Source: Verrucomicrobium sp. BvORR034
GTDB taxonomy: Bacteria; Verrucomicrobiota; Verrucomicrobiia; Verrucomicrobiales; Verrucomicrobiaceae
NCBI RefSeq assembly: GCF_000739635.1
Contig: NZ_BATQ01000182.1
Location: forward strand, 1-64,000
DNA: 64,000 bases
Reading direction: 5' to 3'
Notes under the pieces: generated by a model
The model's database searches: none
What the model was told of the DNA's origin: nothing
The model's input: the letters and a program-made list of their open reading frames with translations, nothing else
Shown here: positions 46,376 to 56,900 of the stretch, piece after piece
Layout of the letters: each line of letters opens with the position of its first letter
Position numbering within the stretch: position 1 is the first letter of the stretch
Position numbers and translations under genes: made by a program

Positions 46376-49300
46376 TCAGGGAGCGAATTTCTTGGTGTTG
46401 ATCACGCGGAAGCGGTAGTACCGGTCCAGCGAGTCCGTGGAGGAGCTGGGGAGGGTGGCGTAGTCCGGCAGGTTCGGGTCTGCCGGGTCCACATAGCGTT
46501 CGATGGTGGAGGAACCACGAGCCTCGGAGAGCACCTCGTCCTTGCGGTCATCCCAGCTGGCCCAGGCTGCCGCATCATTGCCACGGCTCCGGGCGGCCTG
46601 GCGCAGCACCTGCACCTTGTAGTGCACGGTGTAGGTGTTGGACTTGGTGGTGAGCCGCGGGTAGAGCGTGGAGTAGGGCCGCTCCTTCAGGTTGTCCCCC
46701 GTGAGGCTGTTTGTGGTCCAGAAGGTCCCCATGTTCGCCAGAGTCTGCCCCTCGGGTACGAGGTAAAGACTGCACAGCTCACTGGCGGAGCGGAAGAGAT
46801 CCTTCTGCGTGTTGAAACGCTCGCGGAACTGCTTGAGCGTCTCCGCCGCATCGATGGCGTAGCGGTAGGTGTTGGGTGCACTGCCCTTGTATTTGTTGGC
46901 ATCCGCCTTGGGAATGGCCACCACCCGCTCACTGCGAAAGAGGGCGTGCAGACCGGTGGTACGCTCAATGTAGGTGAAGGGCATGAGCTGCCAGTTCATG
47001 GCGATCTTCCCCGCAGTGGAGAAGGGCTCGCTGATGGCGTAAGGCTCCACAATGGGCATCCAGAAGAGGTCCAGCAGCAGATGGTCCGCTGGGGAGTCTG
47101 CCCCTTTGTGCGTGGCCCCGGTGCCCGTGTGCGGGCGGAAGAGGAGCGTCTGCCACGGCTTCTGGGCCTTCAGCCCCGTGGGCAGGGAGCCAAACATCAC
47201 GGGGGAGGAAATCTGCCGGTTGGGCGAGAAGAAAGTTGCCCCCAAGGCGGCGGCTTGCTCATTGCGGTCATAGTACGGCACAGCTCCGGAGGAGCCATCC
47301 GTGTTCTTGCGGGCGTTGTTTCCTTCATCCGGCTTGTTGATGTACGGGCCGTCGGTGTAGGTGGCGATACCAGTATCCCAGTCGCCCGTGGCGGTGGCGG
47401 CGTTCGTAGCGGTCAGTGTTGTGTCGCTGGAGGGGACATCTGGTGCCACGTTGGAGGCATAGGAGGCACCGGCGAGAAACTTGCCTGAGACATCCCCTCC
47501 CTGGATGTAGTTGGCCCCGATGGTCTCCGTATAGGCGTGCGCCAGCGGAGAGTTCGTCTTGTACTTGGGATGAATCTCAAAGACGCCAATGGGCACATCA
47601 TTGCTGGCCGCGATCAGGCGGAAGTCACTGTGGAGCGGCAGCAGGCTGCGCAGCACATCCTCATTGCGGAAGACGCTGCCGGAGTAAGGCACCGTGGTGC
47701 TGCTACCGGGGTTGCGGTTGATGGCACTCAAGCGGCCGGGGTAGCCGCTCACTGCGCCATCGGAGGAGAAGCTCCACCAGTTGCGCATGTCCGTGGCAGG
47801 GGCGCTGGTGCTACCCGCGCTGCTGTTCGGCGCATCCGGCGTACCGGTGGTGATGAGCTTGGGAATCGGCATGCTGGCATAGGTCTGGAACTGCAGCCGG
47901 ATGGTCTGCATCCGCGTCGTTTCATCCATGATGCCTGAGTTGCCGGAGTGCAGCTCCAACACCACGTTGCCGCCACCACTGAAGATCATGGTGGAGGTGT
48001 CCGTCGCCGCATTGACCGTGATCGGTTGGCTCACAAAGGGATACACATTGGTGGCGTTCAGGCCGGCATCCGCGGGCATGTGCCCGCGAGCGGGCACCCG
48101 GCGATTGGTGCCGTTGTACAGGGGCAGGCGGAAGCCGCCCGTGCCGCCCCAGGAGCGACCGTGGTAGAGGGAGGAACCCGCCGTATTCAGCGCGATCACG
48201 CCTTCCGCAGGGAATCCCATCAGCGTGGCACCGAGACGCATCGTCTCCAGCCCTGTCACCTTGATGCGCATGTCGGGATGGATGCCTACCGAGCCACGCC
48301 CGGGGGAGAAGAGCTCCAGCATCAAGATGGCTTCCACCTGCCGCTGCGTATTGGTGAGCGTGGTACCCGTTGGCAGCGTCTTGTTCGCAGACGTGTTGCT
48401 CTCCGCCACCTTGCCATCGGCTGTGCAGATGAAGGCAATCCCCGCCTCTGAGATGGTGTAGAAGCGGCCGAAACCCTGCGTGCTGCCGATGTGGATGGGG
48501 GCAACCTGGCCGTGCCCCTTGGTCCCCTGCACAGGGGTGAAGGGCGTGCCGCCTGCCTCCTTCAGGAGGTCATCATGCAGGTTCGTGCTGCGCACATAGT
48601 CGAAGATCTCCGTCAGGATCTGGTCGCGGTCTGACGCATCGGCTCCGGCGGGCTGGGGATACTTGGCGAGGAAGTTGCCTCCAAAACCCGGAACGGGCCG
48701 CGCCGTGAGGTTTTGCAGATAGGCATAGAGCTCGCGGTTGCGTTTCGGTCCCGCGTCGCCGGGGCTCGCCCCCTCGTAGTCCAGCGTGGGGCTGGTGGAG
48801 CTGGCGCGGCTGAAGTAGTAGTCATACCCTGAACCCACGCGACTGCAGAAGGCGATGAGCTTGTCAAACGCGGTGCGGTAGGTGGAGGAGGTGTCCTTGT
48901 GCACAGGCCACATGGCCACGCGCGGCTGGTTGAAGAGGTTCGTCTCCGGCGCGCGGCTCTGCGCGGTGAGGAAGAAGCGGCTGCGCTCCAGGGTGGCCTT
49001 GTCGATGGCGGACTGGCTCAGGCGCCGGGGGTCATACACAAGCTCATCAATGGAGGCGTAGAGGCGGTCCGAGTCCGGCGTGACGAACTCATTTCCCGCG
49101 GCGCCGCCCGCGATGGCCGTGCCCCCTTTGGAACCGCCCGTCTGAATGCGGCTGGCAATGATGCCGATCTGATCCCGGGTGAGCGTGGGGAAGACGGCGG
49201 AGAGATACGTGGTGGCCGGGTGCCCGGGGTAGCGCTGGTACTCGCCCTGCGCCGGCTGGAAGTTGGCCAGCGCCTGCTTGTCAAAGACGGTGTTCACATG

Positions 49301-50170
49301 CGGCGGAGCCCAGTAGGAGCCGGCCTCGGGGGCGGCGTAGGCAGCAGCGGTGCTGGGCGTCCACACATCTCCGGCAGCGGTGTTGATGTTGACCTTGTTG
49401 GTATCGTCATCCGTCCAGAAGGCGATGCGCCCGGCGATGGGGTTGTCCATCGTGGGAGCATTGGCACCTGTCCATGTCGCCGTGCTGCCGTTGCCGCCCG
49501 TGGGCGCGGTGAGTTGCCCATCCCGCAGCACATACAACCAGCGTACGGGCATGGGTGCCTTGTTGATGGTGGCTCCGGTGGGCGTGGTGGTGCTCAGAGG
49601 GGCACCCACGATGTCAAACCCCTGCGGACGCTGATTCGCCGGAAGATCCAGGGATCGAGGATCAACAATCGGGTACTGGTCCACGTTCTGGAGATCCTTC
49701 ACGGGCAGGTTCAGGTCCGTGAAATGGTTCGGGTTGGTGGACCAGGTCGTTTCCAGGTCCTCCGTGGGGTCGAACTCCCCTCCCCCGGACTTCCACACCA
49801 TGTTCTTCGCGGAGTACAGCTTGTAGTTGGCCCGGGGGAAGCGGCCCGCGCCCGTGCCGGAACTGTCGGCATAGGTGCGGATCATCCCCGGCTGGGAAGC
49901 CCAGGCCACCTCAGAGCCCAGCGTGGTGGCCGCACGGATCTGCGCCATCACCAAGTTCGTTGCCGTGTCAGTCAGGTCCCGGCTGCGCCCGCCACTGTCA
50001 GCCAGCTTGGAGGCCTTGGTCTCGGTGGAGATGCTCAGGAAGAACGAGAGCACCAGCCCGCAGACGAGCATCAGGCAGCTCAGGACCACGATCAGGGCCA
50101 CACCGCGCTTGTTTCCTGCACCCGTGCGCCGGGGTTGTGATGGGGACGTGGGAGATTGGGAAGGCTTCAT
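46376..50170 (-). CDS. Verru_Chthon cassette protein A (PilX-like, giant)
   Basis: A 1264-residue protein whose N-terminus resembles pilin-like or PilX proteins: GVALIVVLSCLMLVCGLVLS, a membrane segment after a basic stretch. The long extracellular part contains segments such as IAFWTDDDTNKVNINTAAGD, typical of GspK-like minor pseudopilins. Size and order match, from memory, the TIGR02600-type cassette protein A of Verrucomicrobium and Chthoniobacter. It follows cassette proteins D, B and C and precedes the PEP-CTERM repeat protein. Function is unknown; it may cap or guide a type II secretion or pilus-like fibre. Confidence 0.85.
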   Translation of the reverse strand: MKPSQSPTSPSQPRRTGAGNKRGVALIVVLSCLMLVCGLVLSFFLSISTETKASKLADSGGRSRDLTDTATNLVMAQIRAATTLGSEVAWASQPGMIRTYADSSGTGAGRFPRANYKLYSAKNMVWKSGGGEFDPTEDLETTWSTNPNHFTDLNLPVKDLQNVDQYPIVDPRSLDLPANQRPQGFDIVGAPLSTTTPTGATINKAPMPVRWLYVLRDGQLTAPTGGNGSTATWTGANAPTMDNPIAGRIAFWTDDDTNKVNINTAAGDVWTPSTAAAYAAPEAGSYWAPPHVNTVFDKQALANFQPAQGEYQRYPGHPATTYLSAVFPTLTRDQIGIIASRIQTGGSKGGTAIAGGAAGNEFVTPDSDRLYASIDELVYDPRRLSQSAIDKATLERSRFFLTAQSRAPETNLFNQPRVAMWPVHKDTSSTYRTAFDKLIAFCSRVGSGYDYYFSRASSTSPTLDYEGASPGDAGPKRNRELYAYLQNLTARPVPGFGGNFLAKYPQPAGADASDRDQILTEIFDYVRSTNLHDDLLKEAGGTPFTPVQGTKGHGQVAPIHIGSTQGFGRFYTISEAGIAFICTADGKVAESNTSANKTLPTGTTLTNTQRQVEAILMLELFSPGRGSVGIHPDMRIKVTGLETMRLGATLMGFPAEGVIALNTAGSSLYHGRSWGGTGGFRLPLYNGTNRRVPARGHMPADAGLNATNVYPFVSQPITVNAATDTSTMIFSGGGNVVLELHSGNSGIMDETTRMQTIRLQFQTYASMPIPKLITTGTPDAPNSSAGSTSAPATDMRNWWSFSSDGAVSGYPGRLSAINRNPGSSTTVPYSGSVFRNEDVLRSLLPLHSDFRLIAASNDVPIGVFEIHPKYKTNSPLAHAYTETIGANYIQGGDVSGKFLAGASYASNVAPDVPSSDTTLTATNAATATGDWDTGIATYTDGPYINKPDEGNNARKNTDGSSGAVPYYDRNEQAAALGATFFSPNRQISSPVMFGSLPTGLKAQKPWQTLLFRPHTGTGATHKGADSPADHLLLDLFWMPIVEPYAISEPFSTAGKIAMNWQLMPFTYIERTTGLHALFRSERVVAIPKADANKYKGSAPNTYRYAIDAAETLKQFRERFNTQKDLFRSASELCSLYLVPEGQTLANMGTFWTTNSLTGDNLKERPYSTLYPRLTTKSNTYTVHYKVQVLRQAARSRGNDAAAWASWDDRKDEVLSEARGSSTIERYVDPADPNLPDYATLPSSSTDSLDRYYRFRVINTKKFAP

Positions 50171-50284
50171 GGGCTGCAGGTGCCGGCTGGAGGGGGCTGT
50201 GGAGGGGTAAGGGGCGGAGTTCTAGGAAAGGCGGCGGGGCGGGGCGGTCGCGCTGCCTCCCGGTGCGAGATGGGACGGAGCGGA

Positions 50285-51352
50285 TCAGTTGGCAGTCTGC
50301 TCACGGCTCCACTTCGCGCCCCGGAGGCTCACCTCCGTACTGAAGACGCGGAAGCTGATGCCGTGCGCGGTGAGGTAGCCGGAGAGGGCCTCCATGTCCT
50401 GCTCCCGCTTCGCAGGGCTGGCATCCTTGAACATGGTGGCGAGGCCAAAGTTCGGCGGCGAGTTGCCGTACTGGCGCTCCAGCTTCACGGCGGAGGCCTC
50501 ATCAATGGCCACCATCGTCACCTCCACCAGCGGGGGGAGCTGGTTCAGGCTGTTGTATTCCGCCCCGTTCGCAGCGGCACTGCCCGTGGTGGTAGAGTCG
50601 TAGGCGTACTGCGGGGCCAGCTTCGCCCCGGTGGGGTCCACCGTGGGGTCATTGACCGGGCCTTTGGCGGGCAGTTTTGGCAGGATGAACAGCGCAATGA
50701 TGTTACTGGCCAGCACATGGGTGCGCGGGCTGTTCGCCACCTTCGCGTCATCCAGCCACTTCGTAGCATCGTCGTAGATTTTGAGCTGCTCCGTGGGCTG
50801 CATGTACTCCACCAGGCGGAAGCGGTACCGCGTGCTCCCCGGCACGAACCCGGGCCGGTCCGTATCCGGACGGAAGTCCACAAAGTAGCCCCACGTGTTC
50901 AGCAGGCTATTCAGCGAAGTGTTGGTGGTGTCATTGGAAAAGCCCAGCGGTGCCTGGAAGAACATGGCATGTCCCGGCTGACGGTCGGCACCGGTGCCCA
51001 ACAGGGTGCTGGTGGCACCCACCTGAAACTTAAGCTCCGAGTAACGCCCATACTTCGCCGGAATGAAGGTCGCAGCATTCGCCTGGGTGCGACGCTGGCC
51101 AGCCGCGTTGAAGTAGTCGTAGTAGGTGTTCAGCGTAGCCTGGGAGAGATTGCGCGTGATGGCCTCGAAGGCATCCCGCGCTTCCCGGAACTGGTCAGCC
51201 TTGGCGGTGGTGCTGCGCCAGACATTGCTCGTCTGGCTTGTCACCTGAACAATGACCAGCAACAGAATGGCAAGCACCGTCATGGAAAGCAGCAGCTCCA
51301 CCAGCGTGAAGCCCCGCCTCTTGCGTCGGGGGATGGGCGTTGGACGGCTCAT
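50285..51352 (-). CDS. Verru_Chthon cassette protein C (PilW-like pseudopilin)
   Basis: A 355-residue protein with a prepilin signal: RRKRRGFTLVELLLSMTVLA, with cleavage expected between G and F, followed by the hydrophobic helix LLLVIVQVTSQT. The remainder is a large globular head (VGATSTLLGTGADRQPGHAM and following). It is consistent with cassette protein C. Its start overlaps the stop of protein B by four bases (51349-51352), so translation is coupled. Confidence 0.85.
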   Translation of the reverse strand: MSRPTPIPRRKRRGFTLVELLLSMTVLAILLLVIVQVTSQTSNVWRSTTAKADQFREARDAFEAITRNLSQATLNTYYDYFNAAGQRRTQANAATFIPAKYGRYSELKFQVGATSTLLGTGADRQPGHAMFFQAPLGFSNDTTNTSLNSLLNTWGYFVDFRPDTDRPGFVPGSTRYRFRLVEYMQPTEQLKIYDDATKWLDDAKVANSPRTHVLASNIIALFILPKLPAKGPVNDPTVDPTGAKLAPQYAYDSTTTGSAAANGAEYNSLNQLPPLVEVTMVAIDEASAVKLERQYGNSPPNFGLATMFKDASPAKREQDMEALSGYLTAHGISFRVFSTEVSLRGAKWSREQTAN

Positions 51353-51915
51353 TTCACTTTGGCGATGTGGCTGGTGTAGGTGACAAAGGGGATCTTTGAA
51401 GCCGGGTCCAGGGTGCCGGAAAGCGGGCTGCCGCTGCCACCGATGACCGTAAGGTTGCGATTGGAAGGATTGAGGGCCACCTGGACCGTCACCGTCGCGA
51501 GTGAGTTGTTGTCCACGGTTCCACCCACAGTGGGAAGACTGGTGCCAGGCATCACCCGGATGTGGGCATGAAAGACGGCCTTGGCCGCATCCGCGGGCTG
51601 TAGCTCCACACCCTCGTCATTGAAATAACGCCGGTCCTTGATCACGGGAACGCCCGCAGGCGGCGTGGTGCCGCTGGCGACATTCACAAGGGTGTCATAG
51701 TCGGTCTGCACCGCTTCCTTGATAAGTCGTTGTGCGATCTGGGACGAAACCGTGACGTTCATCGCATCGCGGAACGTGGTCATCCCCGATGGGAGAAGGC
51801 CCAGCAGGGTGATGAGCCCGAATGCCGCGATCCCGGTGGCGATGGTAATCTCGACGAGCGAAAAACCTCCCTTGCCAGCTCGCGTGGAGGAATTGGATTT
51901 CAACTGTGTGTGCAT
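51349..51915 (-). CDS. Verru_Chthon cassette protein B (PilV-like pseudopilin)
   Basis: A 188-residue protein. The start at 51915 (MHTQLKSNSSTRAGKGGFSL) puts a prepilin motif, KGGFSLVEITIATGIAAFGL, near the N-terminus; the longer upstream frame is unlike protein. A conserved Glu at position 5 of the mature form is present. The small beta-rich head (TVGGTVDNNSLATVTVQVAL) is typical of minor pilins. It lies between proteins D and C. Confidence 0.85.
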   Translation of the reverse strand: MHTQLKSNSSTRAGKGGFSLVEITIATGIAAFGLITLLGLLPSGMTTFRDAMNVTVSSQIAQRLIKEAVQTDYDTLVNVASGTTPPAGVPVIKDRRYFNDEGVELQPADAAKAVFHAHIRVMPGTSLPTVGGTVDNNSLATVTVQVALNPSNRNLTVIGGSGSPLSGTLDPASKIPFVTYTSHIAKVK

Positions 51916-51977
51916 GGTATTTACGCGAGTGAAATTGCGACAATAAATCGGTAAAAAGAAGAAGGTGCCTGGATGCC

Positions 51978-52628
51978 TCAACCCGGACGGTAGAGACGCA
52001 GAGACCCGTTGAAGGGGTCTATCTGGATGGTCGCGTGGTTGGGCGGCGGGGATCCGGTGTCCTTGCTGCCATGAACGGTCAGGAACCACTCCCCCGTCCC
52101 AAGATCCGTCGCGCCATCCGGGCGAAACCGAATGCGATACGCGGTGTAGCTGACATCAATCCCACGCATCAAGGGGACCTTCGGATCAGTGTCTGTCCAG
52201 ACCTTGACCCGACTGGTGCTGAGAACGCTGGAGAGCGATGGGTCGTCACTTACCACCGCGCCATGAGGGAGATGCTTTACCTCCCCCACCGGTTTCGCAA
52301 TGGTATTCGTCTCATCGAAAAGAAATGTCTGCAACGCGGCGACTTCATCGGTGGAAGCCATGCGCTCTGGCGTGTTGAATTTGTAAAAGCGCACCTCGAC
52401 GACGCGGTTGTGGGCCAGCGCGGTCTGCCGGGCGACGCTCAGCTCATCCACCACCGTCTGGATGCCCATGGAGATCTGGTTGGCTTTGAGGGTGCCGCTT
52501 GTGGCGGGTACGGCAAGCCCAATCAAGAGCGCCACAAGTGAGATCACCACGAGAAGCTCCACCAGGGTGAAGGCTGAGCACGACCCTTTCCGCTGCCGGG
52601 TCAGTTGATTCATCGTTCCTGATCTCAT
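51978..52628 (-). CDS. Verru_Chthon cassette protein D (GspH/FimT-like pseudopilin)
   Basis: A 216-residue protein with the prepilin segment SCSAFTLVELLVVISLVALL. An alternative start at 52613 (MNQLTRQRKG) would leave a shorter leader and has AGGA close upstream; both keep the prepilin motif. The residue before Phe is Ala rather than Gly, unusual for prepilin peptidase processing. The sequence QTVVDELSVARQTALAHNRV resembles GspH/FimT heads. It is the first gene of the four-gene cassette D-B-C-A. Confidence 0.85.
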   Translation of the reverse strand: MRSGTMNQLTRQRKGSCSAFTLVELLVVISLVALLIGLAVPATSGTLKANQISMGIQTVVDELSVARQTALAHNRVVEVRFYKFNTPERMASTDEVAALQTFLFDETNTIAKPVGEVKHLPHGAVVSDDPSLSSVLSTSRVKVWTDTDPKVPLMRGIDVSYTAYRIRFRPDGATDLGTGEWFLTVHGSKDTGSPPPNHATIQIDPFNGSLRLYRPG

Positions 52629-53937
52629 GGTGTCGTCTCTATCTACTGCTCAAATGATCGTGCTCTGGACAGGTGTTTTTCAATTGGGGTCAAGGCCTCC
52701 ATCCGGGAGGGGCGTTGCAGCGTCGCGTATTTCCAGGGTAAATACACATGTCGGCAACGCACCGTTTCAGAGGCGAGGCATTATTTCCATATAACCAAAG
52801 TAGTTGTTTCCAATGAGCTAAAAAAACAGGAAGGGGGATTTCATCTAGAAAACGACCTTCAGAGAGTGCGATCAAGTCGCAATCCCTCCCATTCATCACC
52901 AGTTATTTCACGCATCTTACCTAAAGATTCCGCGTAGAAAGCAGCACGCGTTGGCGAACCGCTTTCACTAGTTTCAGGAGTAACAATCCTTCAAGTCCGG
53001 CGCTGATTCGCTCAATCCCATGCACGTAAATCACCCCACCCCGTAATAGCAAACACCCGGGAAACGCACAATGCGTCAATCTTTCAGCCGAAAATAGTTT
53101 CCTCTATGCAGAAGTTTATTCTTATCTTGGAAGATTGGTGCCGCTTGGAACGTCCAGCCACTCAGGTGAAAATTCACGGAATTTAAGAAAGACAATTCCG
53201 GACAACGTTCAGCTGGATCCCTCCTGGTTTTTTCTGGATGTACCCAACACGTTTGAGCGAGGTTGGGGGTTTGTTTTGAGACGATCATTCGGGACCAAAA
53301 GGGCCCAAAGAGTTCAGCCATGGGCCGAAGGCCACGAAGCGGACAGGGATCCTGAGGATGGGCATCCCATTGGGTTGTGGCAGCAGCCGCCAACCCACCC
53401 AATCACCCGCTCATCCAGGTGCCAGATGGAGCCGCCGACCTGCCCTCCAACTTCCCGTGGTTTGGCGGTCCAGTCGCTCGTTCTCAAAGCCGCAATAAAC
53501 GGGGCATTTACTACCCTCTGTGGACGGATTCCTGACAAGAATGTCAGGAAGCAGTGTCAGGGCATCCCCAGCCCATTCCCGCCTGCTCTCTAGAGCAGCG
53601 GGGTAAACACCAACAGACAACGACAGGCAAAATCCAGACGCCCGGTTGTAGGCAAAACCTTGCGGGGTTTTCATCCCTGTTGACGGACAGACAAAACCCA
53701 AGGCCGTGTTTTGTTGATGCCCTAATGGGTTTGCAGGGATCTAGGGGACAATGGCCGACCGCTTACAAGGCGGTACCGGACGGATTTGGAAAGGCGGCAG
53801 CAAACTGCCGATGCCAGCCCTGTACTGCACCCCTATGCCCGGCGGGACCGTCCTCCGGCATGCCCTCTCTCGACTGTGCCCACCAGCCGAACTGTCCTCC
53901 GCTTTTTGCTTTCTCTAACTACAGCCGTCCACCCCTC
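52629..53937. other. Long intergenic region without a recognisable gene
   Basis: About 1.3 kb between the divergent cassette protein D and the dihaem protein. Open frames exist but show no family features. Notable hairpins are TTCCTGACA-AGAA-TGTCAGGAA at 53531-53552 (perfect 9-bp stem) and AAAACC/GGTTTT at 53654-53671. The stretch 52900-53150 is AT-richer than its surroundings and may hold the promoters of both divergent transcripts. No sigma-factor motif can be placed with confidence. Confidence 0.55.
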
Positions 53938-56900
53938 ATGATGATGAAAGTGCCCACCTCCATCAGGATACCTGGCAGCTCCTGCCCTCCTCAAGCCCGT
54001 CCGGGCCGCAGCGCCCTGCACCCTCTGGCGGTGACGCTGGTCTCAACACTGCTTTTCTGCGCAGTTTCCGCACCCCTTGCCGCGCACGATGCCGGCACCG
54101 GAGGCACGACCAGTTCTGGAAAGTCCGGCGGGAGCCCCTACGGCGGCCCCTACAATCCCGAGAGCGGCGGTGTGCCGCCAATGATTGCCGAGCTGCGCAA
54201 AGCCATCGATCCGAACGAGGCGGTGGACGAAGCTCTCGGTGGGAAAACCATCCGGGGCACCCCGGTGTACCCGCGCACGGCGGAGTGCTTTCCTGCGGAG
54301 CAGCGTGATGTCTTCTGGCAGATGGACTGGGTGGCGGATCCCACCTCGGGGGTCTTGAAGCCTCTCGACTATGACGTGAACCGGGATGGCAAGGTGGATG
54401 ACAAGGAGCGCAACGCCATTCGCGGCCGGAATACCTGGCTGCTCTGGGGAGGCGGGAACGACACCTTCTGGGGCTGGCTGCAGGAGCAGGGCTACGGCAT
54501 CACAGACTTCCTCGTGCTCATGGACTCCCGGCAGCGGAACAACCGCTTCAAATCCGCGGGCATGATCAACCAGCCCGGATTCCGCGGTGCCGGGCCGGAT
54601 GAGCGCATCCTGGGCCTGTACATCGACCGGCCAGACGGCGACAAGGCCCTGCTCCGCCCCAAGACCTACAACGCTGAGAATGAGGAAACAACAGACGCCC
54701 AGGGCCGGGCCGTGAACCCGCCGGTGGGACTGCCCAAGCCACCCTCCAGCCACCGGGGCACCGACCTCTTCAAGCCTGGCGATCCCGACCTCTACTACAA
54801 GGTGCAGGCCATGATGCCTCGCGACGGGCTCGACTACACCGTCTATGGTTACCCCAGCGGCATCTTCGGCCTGCGGCTCATGCTCAACCCGGACTTCTTC
54901 GGAGACACCGATGACGCAGAGCGGGCCCGTGCCTACTGGAAGGAAAGGGTGGAGAGCTCCACGCACTCAAACTTCTACACTGATCCCAAGATCAACAAGG
55001 ACCTGAACCTCATCCGCCCCTTCCGCGTGAGCATGTCCTGCGGCTTCTGCCACGTGGCCCCGCACCCGCTCAACCCACCGGCGGATGTGGAGAACCCCAA
55101 GTGGGAGAACCTCTCCTCCGTGATCGGCGGCCAGTACTGGGAGGCCCAGCCCATTACCGCGAACCTGCTGCCGCGCAACAACTTCCTGCACCACTTCCTG
55201 GCCAGCCAGCCGCCCGGCACCATCGACACCTCCCTGGTGAGCACGGACCAGCTCAACAACACCAATGTCATCAACGCCGTGTTTGACCTGCCGGCCCGCA
55301 TCGCCCGGGCCAAGGTGAAGCCCCCGGAAAAGCAGAGCCCCACCAACCTGCTGATGCAGAGTCTGGAAGACGGGGAACCTGCTCGTTATACCCTGGATCC
55401 CCCGCCCGCCGGCAAAGACATGCGGCACTTCCCCATGGTGCTCTTCCCCGGTGAGGACAGCTGCGGCGTCTTCGCCGCCCTGGCGCGCGTGCCGCTGAAC
55501 ATCGGCGTGTTCTCAGAGCAGTGGGCCCGCTGTGACAACCCGGTGATCGGGTTCACGAAACAACGGCCCTTCTCCATCGCCACCAACCGGACCAACTCCG
55601 TGTACTGGAATGTGAACGAGAAGTACCGCGTGGGCTACATGGCGGACTTCTTCCTGCTAGGGGCCAGCGGCACCGTGCCGAAGAGCACCGCGCCCATGAA
55701 GCTGAAGGACGCGGGGCCCCAATGGCTGCCAGACGGTGCGGCGACGCTGGACGGCGCTGGCAAAGCCGTCACGGAAGGCACCAAACACCTCAGCACGGAT
55801 GCCGGGCTTCTGTCCAAGGGACGACGCGTCTTCCTGAACAACTGCTCCATCTGCCACTCCAGCAAACAGCCGGATGGCTTTGACCTCCGCTTTGCCGAGG
55901 ACTGGGAGAGCAAACCGGTGCCGAAGCTGGATGAGCCCGCCGTGTACACCCTGCCCTCCCGCTACGGCGAATGGGAGGCCTTCCGCGCCAGCCCGATGAT
56001 GGCGGACTTCCGCGCCCGCATGCAGGCGCTGGCAGGCGATGGACCGGCCACCCCCGATGCCGAGGATGCCTTCATCAAGGACAACTTCCTCTCCAACGAA
56101 CTGCGCGTGCCCGTGACCCTGGTGGGCACCAACTCCGCCCGCGCCATGGCCACCAACGCCATCCGCGGCAATGTGTGGGACAATTTCTCCTCGGAGTCCT
56201 TCAAGAACCTGCCCTCCGTTGGGGACATCTACTTCTACAACGTCGCCACCAAGACCCCTGATGACCGCTACAACGATGGTCGGGAGAAAGGCGGCCCCGG
56301 GTACTATCGGCCCGCCTCGCTCATCAGCGTGTGGAGCACGGCACCGTACTTCCACAACAACGCCCTCGGCCTCTACAACCAGGATCCCTCGGTGAAGGGC
56401 CGTATGGAGGCGTTCGACGACGGGATTCGCAAGCTCCTCTGGAATGAGAAACGCCCCACCTACACCACCTACGGAGATGGCAAGGCGCTCTATGTGCCGC
56501 CGGGCGACCTGCGCCGCGACGGCGGCCCCTATAAAGAGGACCCCGGCTACATCTACCGTCTGCCCAATGACACGATGGTGGAGTTTGCCCCCTCCTTTAC
56601 CGAACCCCTGATCACCGGGGTGGCGGGCAAGTTTGCCTTCCGCCTGCTCAGCTTCTGGCTCTGGGTGATTCTGGGTCTCCTTTTCCTGGCCGGGCTCTTC
56701 TGGGGTCGGGCGCGTCATGCGGGCATCCTGGTGATCCTGGTGGCCGTGCTCATCGCCGGCGTGCTGGCAGGCACGGGATTGGGCGGCATGGGTGGCACCG
56801 TGCCGGGTGCCCTGATGATGGCCGCCAGCGGCATGCTCGAAATGGCCCACTGGCTCTGGTGGCTGGCCGTGGTGGCGGTGGCCGCGGTGGGCTTGTGGCT

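Noticed and set aside
53135-53593. Small plus-strand frame before the dihaem gene, and minus-strand frames at 53314-53701
   Set aside because: No family features on either strand; they overlap one another and the hairpin at 53531, so they are probably non-coding.
53554-53937. Upstream extension of the dihaem cytochrome frame
   Set aside because: The text before residue MMMKVP is unlike a signal peptide, and the ATG at 53938 is followed by a good one.
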